DNA of 64,000 bases, from NCBI RefSeq assembly GCF_008364825.1, contig NZ_VTTO01000008.1, positions 1 through 64,000 on the forward strand, in the 5' to 3' direction. How positions within the stretch are numbered: position 1 is the first letter of the stretch; each line of letters opens with the position of its first letter. The stretch is from Azospirillum sp. B21. Lineage in GTDB: Bacteria; Pseudomonadota; Alphaproteobacteria; Azospirillales; Azospirillaceae. This document shows positions 53,213 to 60,686 of this stretch, piece after piece. Under the pieces are notes generated by a model. That model saw only the letters and a list, made by a program, of their open reading frames with translations. It searched no databases and was not told the DNA's origin. Position numbers and translations under genes: made by a program.

Positions 53213-55252
53213 ATGGCAACATTGCAGGAAGCGCTGATCGCAGCGCTGGATCATCAGGAGGCCGGGCGCTTCGGCGAAGCCGACATCCTGTATCGCCGCA
53301 TCCTCGATGCCGCCCCCGGCCATCCCCATGCGCTTCACCTGTGGGGCATCCTGGCAGCGCTGACCGGCCGGCCGGAGGAAGCCGCAGGCCGGATCGCGCA
53401 GGCCATCGCCGTCACTCCCGACGTCGCCGATTTCCATGTCAACTTGGCGCGGGTCCAGGCCGCGCTGAACCGGCCCGACCGGGCCGCCCGGCATTACGCC
53501 CATGCCGTCACCCTGCGGCCGGACGAGGCGGGGACACGCTTCCAACTGGCGGGGTTGCTCCAGGATCTGGGACGGCTGGCCGAGGCCGAGGAGCAGTATG
53601 GGGTACTGCTGACGGCGGCGCCGCTCCATGCCGACCTCCACCTGAACCGTGCGCTGCTGTGCGAGGCGCAGGGGCAGGCTTCGAGGGCGCGGGACGGCTT
53701 CCGCACGGTGCTGATGCTGGAGCCGGCGTCCCCCAAGGCGCTGCTGCGGCTTGCCGCCATGGAGCAGGGGGCGGGGCGGAATGGTGCCGCCCTGGCCATC
53801 CACCGTCGCGGCATGATCGCCCTGGGAAACCTGTCGGATGCCTGGCCGTTCACCACCCTGGCCACGCTGCTGGCGGGGGAGGGGCTGCCGGAGCGGGCGG
53901 CGGAGGCCGCACGCATCGCCGTGACGCTCGCGCCCGACGACCCCGTCCTGTGGAACGAGCTTGCCAACCGACTGAAGGGCCTGGGGCGGCAGGGGGACTC
54001 CCTTGCGGAGTCGGTGGCCGGCTATGGCCGTGGGCTGGTCCTGCTGCCGGGGAATCCCGTGCTGCTGAACAACCGCGCCGACGGCTGGCTGAAGCTGGGA
54101 AGGCTGGAGCGGGCGGAGCGGGACGCGCGGGCCGCGGTCGCGGCGGACGCCGGATTCGCCATGGGCTGGAACACGCTGGGCTCCGCCTTGATGGCGCGGG
54201 GAGATGCCGGGAACGCGCTGGACGCCTATGACCGGGCGATGCAGGCCGACCCGGCCAACCACGCTCAGGCCCGCTTCAACCGCTCCATCGCCCTGCTGAC
54301 GCTCGGCCGGCTGGCAGAGGGGTGGGACGAGTATGAACAGGGTTGGGCCGTGGCCTCCGGCCGCTTCCCGCGGGTCGGATTTCCCCAGCCGCTTTGGGAC
54401 GGGCAGCCCCTGGCCGACGGCGGGCGAGGCGGCGGCGGGCGGGGCGACGGCAGCCTGCTGGTGTGGGGCGAACAGGGGCTGGGCGACGAGGTGATGTTCG
54501 CCAGCCTGATCCCACAGCTGGCCGGGGAAGGCGTGCGGGTGGTGCTGGACTGCGACGCGCGGCTGGCCCCGCTGTTCGCCCGCGGCCTGCCCAACACCCA
54601 GCCGGGTGTCACCGTGGTTGCGCGCAGCGAACCGTTGAGCCGACGGCTGACCGCGCCGGACGTGGCCGCACAAATCCCGGCCGGCAGCCTGCCGCGCCTG
54701 ATGCGCCGGCGGATGGAGGATTTCGCCGGCCGCCAGCCTCCCTTCCTGAAGGCCGATCCCGAGCGGGTGGCGGAGCTGCGGCAGCGGATCGGGGACGGCC
54801 ATGGACATGGATATCGGCTGGTCGGGGTTTCCTGGAGCAGCAAGAACGCCTCGGTCGGGCATCTGCGCTCTATCCCGCTCGACCGGCTGGTTGGGGCACT
54901 GGACGGGACGGATGTCAAGCTGGTCAGCCTGCAATATGGCGACGTCGCCGCGGAGGTTGCCGCCGCCGGCATCGCCGATCCGGGGCTGGATGCCTGGGCC
55001 GACATCGACGGGCTGGCGGCGCTGATCGCCGCCATGGATCTGGTGGTATCGGTGGACAACTCGACCGTCCATCTCGCCGGCGGGTTGGGGCACCCGACCT
55101 GGGCGCTGCTTCCCCATGCCGCCGACTGGCGCTGGATGCAGGGGCGCCACGATACGGTCTGGTATCCGTCGGTCCGGCTGTTCCGGCAGACGGCGCCGGG
55201 CGACTGGGACGGGGTGCTGCGGGAACTGGGCGAGGCGATGCGGCAGGGCTGA
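53213..55252 (+). CDS. TPR protein with glycosyltransferase-9-like C terminus, 679 aa
   Basis: The first ~370 residues are tetratricopeptide repeats. The C-terminal ~290 resemble GT9/heptosyltransferase folds: LLVWGEQGLGDEVMFASLIPQL, then VGVSWSSKNASVG, and the late motif LVVSVDNSTVHLAGGLGHPTW. Similar proteins sit in flagellin- or exopolysaccharide-glycosylation loci. The acceptor and donor are unknown. Confidence 0.82.
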   Translation: MATLQEALIAALDHQEAGRFGEADILYRRILDAAPGHPHALHLWGILAALTGRPEEAAGRIAQAIAVTPDVADFHVNLARVQAALNRPDRAARHYAHAVTLRPDEAGTRFQLAGLLQDLGRLAEAEEQYGVLLTAAPLHADLHLNRALLCEAQGQASRARDGFRTVLMLEPASPKALLRLAAMEQGAGRNGAALAIHRRGMIALGNLSDAWPFTTLATLLAGEGLPERAAEAARIAVTLAPDDPVLWNELANRLKGLGRQGDSLAESVAGYGRGLVLLPGNPVLLNNRADGWLKLGRLERAERDARAAVAADAGFAMGWNTLGSALMARGDAGNALDAYDRAMQADPANHAQARFNRSIALLTLGRLAEGWDEYEQGWAVASGRFPRVGFPQPLWDGQPLADGGRGGGGRGDGSLLVWGEQGLGDEVMFASLIPQLAGEGVRVVLDCDARLAPLFARGLPNTQPGVTVVARSEPLSRRLTAPDVAAQIPAGSLPRLMRRRMEDFAGRQPPFLKADPERVAELRQRIGDGHGHGYRLVGVSWSSKNASVGHLRSIPLDRLVGALDGTDVKLVSLQYGDVAAEVAAAGIADPGLDAWADIDGLAALIAAMDLVVSVDNSTVHLAGGLGHPTWALLPHAADWRWMQGRHDTVWYPSVRLFRQTAPGDWDGVLRELGEAMRQG

Positions 55253-55312
55253 AGGGACGGGCCGGAGGCGCGATTTTGCCCCCGCCATTCGGCTTGCCTT
55301 TTGCTTTCAAAA

Positions 55313-55327
55313 GAACATATTGCGAAC
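55313..55327. promoter_or_regulatory. LexA box (GAAC-N7-GAAC) before the radical SAM gene
   Basis: GAAC (55313-55316), seven bases, GAAC (55324-55327) is an exact copy of the alphaproteobacterial SOS box (GTTC-N7-GTTC read on the other strand). It ends 28 bp before the start codon, which predicts DNA-damage control of the repair operon. Confidence 0.8.
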
Positions 55328-55355
55328 ATCTTCAAGGGAGAGGGAAGCCTCCACG

Positions 55356-56567
55356 GTGGACGACGCGCTGCTCGACAAGCTCGGGATTCTGGCCGACGCG
55401 GCGAAATACGACGCCTCCTGCGCGTCCTCGGGCGCCAAGCGGCGGACGGGCGGGCCGGACGGCATCGGCTCGACCACCGGGGCCGGCATCTGCCACGCCT
55501 ATACGCCGGACGGGCGCTGCGTCTCGCTGCTCAAGATCCTGCTGACCAACTACTGCCTGTTCGACTGCGCCTACTGCATCAACCGCCGCTCCTCCAACGT
55601 GCGGCGGGCGCGGTTCAGCGTCGATGAGGTGGTCCAGCTGACGCTGGGCTTCTACAAGCGCAACTGCATCGAGGGGCTGTTTCTGTCCTCCGGCATCATC
55701 CGCTCGCCCGACTACACCATGGAGCAGCTGATGCTGGTGGCGCGCACGCTGCGGCGCGACCATGGCTTCGCCGGCTACATCCACCTGAAGACGATCCCGG
55801 AGGCCAGCCCCTGGCTGATCGAGCAGGCCGGGCTATGGGCCGACCGGCTGTCGATCAACCTGGAACTGGCCTCCGACCGCAGCCTGAAGGAGTTCGCGCC
55901 GGAGAAGGACGGCGGCGCGATCAAGGCGGTGATGGGGCAGGTCGGCGAGCGCATCCTGGAGGCCAAGGAGGAGAAGCGCCGCTTTTCCCCCGCCGGGCAG
56001 AGCACCCAGATGATCGTCGGCGCCGACGCCTCCACCGACCTGTCGGTGCTGGAGACCAGCGACACGCTCTATCGCCGCTATGGGCTGCGCCGGGTCTATT
56101 ATTCGGCCTTCAGCCCGATCCCGGAGGCGAGTTCCGCCCTGCCGGCCAAGCCGCCGCCGCTGCAGCGCGAGAACCGGCTGTACCAGGCCGACTGGCTGCT
56201 GCGCTATTACGGCTTCACGGTGGAGGAGATCGCCGCCGGGGGCGAGGGCGGGATGCTGGATCTGGGCATCGACCCCAAGCTGGCCTGGGCCCTGAAGAAC
56301 CGCGAGCGCTTCCCCGTCGACGTCAACAGCGCCGACCGCGAGATGCTGCTGCGCGTGCCGGGGCTGGGGGCGCGGGCGGTCGACAAGATCGTCGAGGCGC
56401 GGCGCCACACCACCTTGCGGCTGGAGGATGTGGCGCGGCTGTCGTCGGGGCTGAAGCGGGCGCGCGCCTTCCTGATCGCCGCCGACCACCATCCGGGCGG
56501 GCTGACCGACCGCGCCGACCTGCGGCAGCGTCTGGTGGCGCCGCCCAAGCAGCTCAGCCTGTTCTGA
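55356..56567 (+). CDS. Radical SAM protein of putative DNA modification/repair family, 403 aa
   Basis: The radical SAM site CxxxCxxC is in NYCLFDCAYCINR. The N terminus (LLDKLGILADAAKYDASCAS) and the region after the cluster match the family annotated as putative DNA modification/repair radical SAM protein. A C-terminal helix-hairpin-helix (VNSADREMLLRVPGLGARAV) suggests DNA binding. The start is GTG at 55356 with GAGAGGGAAG upstream. The LexA box lies just before. The UdgX fusion gene starts 12 bp after its stop, so both are one operon. Confidence 0.87.
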   Translation: MDDALLDKLGILADAAKYDASCASSGAKRRTGGPDGIGSTTGAGICHAYTPDGRCVSLLKILLTNYCLFDCAYCINRRSSNVRRARFSVDEVVQLTLGFYKRNCIEGLFLSSGIIRSPDYTMEQLMLVARTLRRDHGFAGYIHLKTIPEASPWLIEQAGLWADRLSINLELASDRSLKEFAPEKDGGAIKAVMGQVGERILEAKEEKRRFSPAGQSTQMIVGADASTDLSVLETSDTLYRRYGLRRVYYSAFSPIPEASSALPAKPPPLQRENRLYQADWLLRYYGFTVEEIAAGGEGGMLDLGIDPKLAWALKNRERFPVDVNSADREMLLRVPGLGARAVDKIVEARRHTTLRLEDVARLSSGLKRARAFLIAADHHPGGLTDRADLRQRLVAPPKQLSLF

Positions 56568-56578
56568 GGTTCTGAGCC

Positions 56579-58027
56579 ATGTATCGCGTGGACCTGAAGG
56601 ATGGCGCCGATCTGGCCGGCTTCCGCCGCGCGCTGCGCGGGCTGGTCGCGCTCGACGTCGAACCGGACGAGGTGAATTGGAGCGGCGGGAACGCGCCGTC
56701 GCTGTTCGGGGATGCTGCCCTCTTGCCGGTGGATGCGCCGCCGGTTCCGCTGCCCCGGCCGGTGGGGGCGCTGATCGAAAGCGTCGTCTGCCATCGCGAT
56801 CCGGAGCGCTACGCCCTGCTGCACCGGCTGGTCCGGCGGGTGGTGCGGGGGGAACGCGGCATCCTCGACCACCATGCCGACCCTCTGGTCCACCGGCTGG
56901 CGCTGCTGGACAAGGCGGTGCGGCGCGACCTGCACAAGATGCACGCCTTCCTGCGCTTCCATGAGGTGCGCGATCCGGCCAGTTCCGAAGGTCCGGGAGC
57001 CGAGCGTTACGTCGCGTGGTTCGAGCCCGACCATTTCATCGTCGAGGCCACCGCCCCCTTCTTCGTCGAGCGGTTCGAAAGTCTGGTCTGGTCGATCCTG
57101 ACGCCGGTGGGATCGCTCCACTGGGACCGGCGGTCGCTGACCGTCGGGCCGGCGGCTTTGAGGCCGGAGGGGCTCGACCGCGACGACCGCTTCGCCGAAG
57201 GCTGGCAGCGCTATTACGAGAGCACCTTCAACCCGGCGCGGGTCAACCCCACCGCGATGCGGGCGGAGATGCCGCGGAAATACTGGGCCAACCTGCCGGA
57301 AGCCGCCGCCATCCCGGCGATGATCCGCTCCGCCCCCGCCCGCGTGCAGGCGATGATCGAGGCGGAGGCCGCGGCCCCCCGCCGCCGCAACCCCGACAAG
57401 GCCGTCGCCGCCATGGCCCGGCAGGAACCGGCGACGCTGGCCGAACTGAACCGCATCATCCGGGGCGCGGACCCATTGGTGCCGGGGGCGACGCAGGCGG
57501 TGTTGGGCGAGGGGCCGGAGGGGGCCGCCATCGCCATCGTCGGCGAGCAGCCCGGCGACCAGGAGGATGTGGAGGGACGCCCCTTCGTCGGTCCCGCCGG
57601 GCAACTGCTGAGCCGCGCGCTGGAGGAGGCCGGGATCGAGCGGAGCGCCGCCTACCTGACCAACGCGGTGAAGCATTTCAAGTTCGTCGCCCGCGGCAAG
57701 CGCCGCCTGCACCAGTCGCCCACCGCCGGCGAGGTGAAGCATTACCGCTGGTGGCTGATGAAGGAGCTGTCCTTCGTCCGCCCGCGGCTGGTGGTGACGC
57801 TGGGTGCCACCGCGGCCCTCGCGCTGACCGGGCGCAGCGTCTCGGTCCTGCGGGAGCGCGGGCCGATGGGGTTCGGCCAAACGGGATTGGGGGATTGGGA
57901 CGGCTTCGTCACCGTCCACCCGTCCTACCTGCTGCGCCTGCCGGCCGGGGAAGCGGCGGAGCAGGCCTATCGCGACTTCGTCGCCGACCTGCGGCGGGCG
58001 CGGGAGATGGTGGAGGGGGCGGGTTGA
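56579..58027 (+). CDS. DUF4130-UdgX fusion protein (uracil-DNA crosslinking glycosylase), 482 aa
   Basis: The N-terminal half (to ~residue 260) is the DUF4130 domain, often paired with this radical SAM. The C-terminal half is a UdgX-type family of uracil-DNA glycosylases: GEQPGDQEDVEGRPFVGPAG (motif A), GKRRLHQSP with His378, the residue that forms a covalent bond to abasic uracil sites in UdgX, then VTVHPSYLLRL (motif B). The last codons lie in a 23-bp direct repeat that recurs after parE. Confidence 0.9.
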   Translation: MYRVDLKDGADLAGFRRALRGLVALDVEPDEVNWSGGNAPSLFGDAALLPVDAPPVPLPRPVGALIESVVCHRDPERYALLHRLVRRVVRGERGILDHHADPLVHRLALLDKAVRRDLHKMHAFLRFHEVRDPASSEGPGAERYVAWFEPDHFIVEATAPFFVERFESLVWSILTPVGSLHWDRRSLTVGPAALRPEGLDRDDRFAEGWQRYYESTFNPARVNPTAMRAEMPRKYWANLPEAAAIPAMIRSAPARVQAMIEAEAAAPRRRNPDKAVAAMARQEPATLAELNRIIRGADPLVPGATQAVLGEGPEGAAIAIVGEQPGDQEDVEGRPFVGPAGQLLSRALEEAGIERSAAYLTNAVKHFKFVARGKRRLHQSPTAGEVKHYRWWLMKELSFVRPRLVVTLGATAALALTGRSVSVLRERGPMGFGQTGLGDWDGFVTVHPSYLLRLPAGEAAEQAYRDFVADLRRAREMVEGAG

Positions 58028-58040
58028 CGGCTGTCATGGG

Positions 58041-58062
58041 TATGATCAAGTATGATCAAATA
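58041..58062. promoter_or_regulatory. Direct repeats before parD, candidate operator
   Basis: TATGATCAA occurs at about 58041 and again at 58051, in a short AT-rich stretch just upstream of parD. Antitoxins of this class bind such repeats to autoregulate. The role is inferred. Confidence 0.5.
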
Positions 58063-58079
58063 CTCCATGGAGACTCGTC

Positions 58080-58364
58080 GTGGCAGAGATCGAGCGTCTG
58101 ACCATCACCTTGCCGGCCGCCATGGCCGCTGCCGTGAAAGGCGCCGTCGCCGGCGGCGATTATGCGTCGAGCAGTGAGGTCATCCGCGAGGCTCTGCGCG
58201 ACTGGGCCGTGAAGCGTGCCCTGCAGCGCCAGGAGTTCGCGTCGCTGAAGGTGGACATCGACCGGGGCATGGCCGATCTGGCCGAAGGACGCCTCACCGA
58301 CTTCGATGCCGACAGGATCGCCGAACGGGGGAAAGCATTATCCACCCGCTCCCGCTCCGTCTGA
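58080..58364 (+). CDS. parD: ParD-like antitoxin (CopG-type), 94 aa
   Basis: A ribbon-helix-helix N terminus (IERLTITLPAAMAAAVKGAV, then YASSSEVIREALRDW) is typical of ParD antitoxins that neutralise ParE. GTG at 58080 follows GGAGA. The parE frame overlaps its 3' end. It sits between the UdgX gene and the chemoreceptor, within direct repeats. Confidence 0.87.
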   Translation: MAEIERLTITLPAAMAAAVKGAVAGGDYASSSEVIREALRDWAVKRALQRQEFASLKVDIDRGMADLAEGRLTDFDADRIAERGKALSTRSRSV

Positions 58365-58657
58365 CCGAGGCGGCGGAAGCCGACCTTGCGGAACTCTGGA
58401 CCCATGTGGCGGCGGAGTCCTCCGAAACGGTGGCGACCGGCTTCATCCGGGCCATCGAAGCCACGCTTCAGCCCTTGCGCCGCTTCCCTTTATCGGGGGC
58501 CGCCCGCGACGAGCTGGCTGCAGGCCTGCGGGTGGCCTTCCACCGTGCCTACGCGATCTACTATCGGCCGCTGCCGGATGCGGTGGCGATCGTCCGCGTC
58601 CTTCACGGCGCGCGGGACGCCACAGCACTCGCCACCCGTGGCAAGTTCGAGGAATAG
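58337..58657 (+). CDS. parE: ParE-like toxin, apparent non-ATG start, 106 aa
   Basis: The frame matches a RelE/ParE fold: LTEAAEADLAELWTHVA, FIRAIEATLQPLRRFPLSG and AFHRAYAIYYRPLPDAVAIVRVLHGARD. The conserved N-terminal LTEAAEADLAEL block lies before the first GTG (58406), so initiation at 58406 would remove it. The usual start distance points to ATT (58337) or ATC (58340), with GGGGGAAAG just upstream. ParE toxins poison DNA gyrase. The overlap with parD suggests coupled translation. Confidence 0.72.
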   Translation: MIHPLPLRLTEAAEADLAELWTHVAAESSETVATGFIRAIEATLQPLRRFPLSGAARDELAAGLRVAFHRAYAIYYRPLPDAVAIVRVLHGARDATALATRGKFEE

Positions 58658-58714
58658 GGCGCGGGAGATGGTGGAGGGGACGGGGGAATGTTCCCGCCCC
58701 GGTATCGCCGCAGG

Positions 58715-60379
58715 TCAGGCGGCGCGGATGCCGCTCAGGAAGGTTTCCACCTCCTGCCGCAGCAGTTCCGACTGGCGCGCCAGTTCGCCCGAGGCGCCCA
58801 GCACCTGGCTGGCGGCGGCGCCGGTCTGGGCCGCCGCCTCGCTGACGCCGCCAATGTTGGCGCTGACCGACGCGGTCCCGCTGGAAGCCTCCTGAACGTT
58901 GCGGGCGATCTCGGCCGTCGCCGCCCCCTGCTCCTCGATGGCGGAGGCGATGGAGGTGGCGACCTCGCTGATCGTCGCGATGGTCCGGCTGATGCCGCCG
59001 ATCGCCTGGGCCGCGCCGTTGGTGGCGCCCTGCATCGAGGCGATCTGTGTGCCGATGTCCTCCGTCGCCTTGGCCGTCTGGTTGGCGAGGCTCTTCACCT
59101 CCGACGCCACGACGGCGAAGCCCTTGCCGGCCTCCCCGGCACGCGCCGCCTCGATGGTGGCGTTCAGCGCCAGCAGGTTGGTCTGGGTGGCGATGTTGTT
59201 GATCATCTGCACGATCTCGCCGATGCGCTGCGCCTGCTCGACCAGCCCCTGGACCTGGGCGTTGGTCTGCTGCGCCTCGCCCACCGCCTGGTCGGCGATG
59301 GCGGTGGAGCGCGACACCTGTCCGCTGATCTCGGTGATGGAGGCGGTCAGCTCCTCCGTCGCAACGGCGACGGCCTGGACGTTGGACGAGGCCTCGACCG
59401 CCGTTCCGGCCGCGGCCGACGCGCGGGCATTGGTCTGTTCGGCGATGCCCGACATGCTGTGCGCCGTCTGGCTCAGTTCGGTGGCGGCGGAGGACAGGGT
59501 GCGCAGGATGCCACCCACCGTCGCTTCGAAATGGCGGACCAGCCGCTCGACCTCCGCGGTGCGGCGCTCCTTGGCGGCGCGGTCGGCCGCCTGCTCCGCC
59601 TCCAGCCGGTCGGCGGTGTGCAGCGCGTCGCGGAAGGTGACGACCGCGGTGGCCATGGCGCCGACCTCGTCGCTGCGCGCCGCGTCGGACAGGTCGACAC
59701 CATAGTCCTTGCGGGCAAGACGTCCCATGCTCACCGTCAGGCGGGCAAGCGGCTCCACGACGCTGCGGCGGGCGATCACCAGGGACAGCAAAGCGCCGGC
59801 GAGAATGCCGATCAGCCCGACCGCCGCGACGGCGGTCTTCACGAAGCTCTCGGTTGCCTCCACCTCGTCGGTGAGTTGGGCGATCCGCTCCGTTCCCGTT
59901 TCGATGATGGGGTCGGTCAGGGCGGAGGCCGCACGCTCGCTGCTGCGCACCTCGCTGCGGAACAGGGCGGCGGCGGCATCGTCCTGCCCCGCCAAGGTGA
60001 GGTCGCGCGTCTTTGTCAGCGCATCCATGACCTTGACCTGCAGCGGCCCGACCCGGCCGGCGGCCGGATTGCCCGACGCGGCGAGAAGCTGCTCGAGGCG
60101 GCGGTTCTTTTCCGCCATTTCGGCGATACGCGCGCCGAACCGCTCGCCGGTGGCCGCCTGCGCCGCAGCGTCCTCGGAAATGAGGTTCAGGGCGTCGCGC
60201 TGCAGGGCGCGGCTGATCGACCGCAACTCCGACGCGGTCAGAACCATCCGGTCCATCTGGATCAGGGCCTGATTGGCGGAGGCGATGCGGTTCAGCCCCC
60301 ACACGGATGTGCCGCCGATGGCCGCGGAGACGGTGGACAGGACCAGGACCGGCAGCAGGATCTTGCTGGAAAGTTTCAT
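58715..60379 (-). CDS. Methyl-accepting chemotaxis protein, 554 aa
   Basis: This transmembrane chemoreceptor has an N-terminal helix, a periplasmic four-helix-type domain, a second helix (VGLIGILAGALLSLVIA), a HAMP domain and the signalling coiled coil with its hairpin tip (IATQTNLLALNATIEAARAGE, AGKGFAVVASEVKSLA). The ligand is unknown. It is transcribed convergently toward parE. Confidence 0.93.
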   Translation of the reverse strand: MKLSSKILLPVLVLSTVSAAIGGTSVWGLNRIASANQALIQMDRMVLTASELRSISRALQRDALNLISEDAAAQAATGERFGARIAEMAEKNRRLEQLLAASGNPAAGRVGPLQVKVMDALTKTRDLTLAGQDDAAAALFRSEVRSSERAASALTDPIIETGTERIAQLTDEVEATESFVKTAVAAVGLIGILAGALLSLVIARRSVVEPLARLTVSMGRLARKDYGVDLSDAARSDEVGAMATAVVTFRDALHTADRLEAEQAADRAAKERRTAEVERLVRHFEATVGGILRTLSSAATELSQTAHSMSGIAEQTNARASAAAGTAVEASSNVQAVAVATEELTASITEISGQVSRSTAIADQAVGEAQQTNAQVQGLVEQAQRIGEIVQMINNIATQTNLLALNATIEAARAGEAGKGFAVVASEVKSLANQTAKATEDIGTQIASMQGATNGAAQAIGGISRTIATISEVATSIASAIEEQGAATAEIARNVQEASSGTASVSANIGGVSEAAAQTGAAASQVLGASGELARQSELLRQEVETFLSGIRAA

Positions 60380-60686
60380 CGCACTCTCGTGGGGGCGGAA
60401 CGAGCGGCCGGAAGGTCACTCCGCCGGCACAAAAGGAATGAATTGCCACGGTCACGTTAACAAAATGTAATACGGGGATATGCAATATATAGGGGAAATC
60501 ACTGATTGTCCGACAAATCACAATCCTCGACTGGTAATTGAAATTTTCCTCCCTGCCGTTCGCTTCCCGGATTTCCTCCGATCCTGATCCTGTGCGGCTC
60601 GGCGAAGTGCCGGGGCCTGGAAAAGAAAAAGGGCGGCCTGAAGCCGCCCTTGGCGATCGCCATGCAGGAAAAGAAAGAAAAAAGGA
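60380..60686. other. Intergenic region with MCP promoter and cysNC terminator
   Basis: The 307-bp gap has an AT-rich stretch (about 60436-60545) that probably contains the chemoreceptor promoter. A terminator for the convergent-side cysNC lies at about 60629-60651. No gene is supported. Confidence 0.4.
60624..60651 (-). terminator. Intrinsic terminator of cysNC
   Basis: On the minus strand AAGGGCGGC, a 5-nt loop, then GCCGCCCTT and a T-rich run (TTTCTTTT) lie about 35 bp after the cysNC stop. Confidence 0.85.

Larger units (their letters stand above)
57996..58679. repeat. Perfect 23-bp direct repeats flanking the parDE module
   Basis: The 23-bp sequence at 57996-58018 (within the 3' end of the UdgX gene, encoding RAREMVEG) recurs without change at 58657-58679, right after the parE stop. 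The copies bound a 638-bp interval that contains only parD and parE. This is consistent with insertion or excision of the module by recombination at a short direct repeat. Confidence 0.8.
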
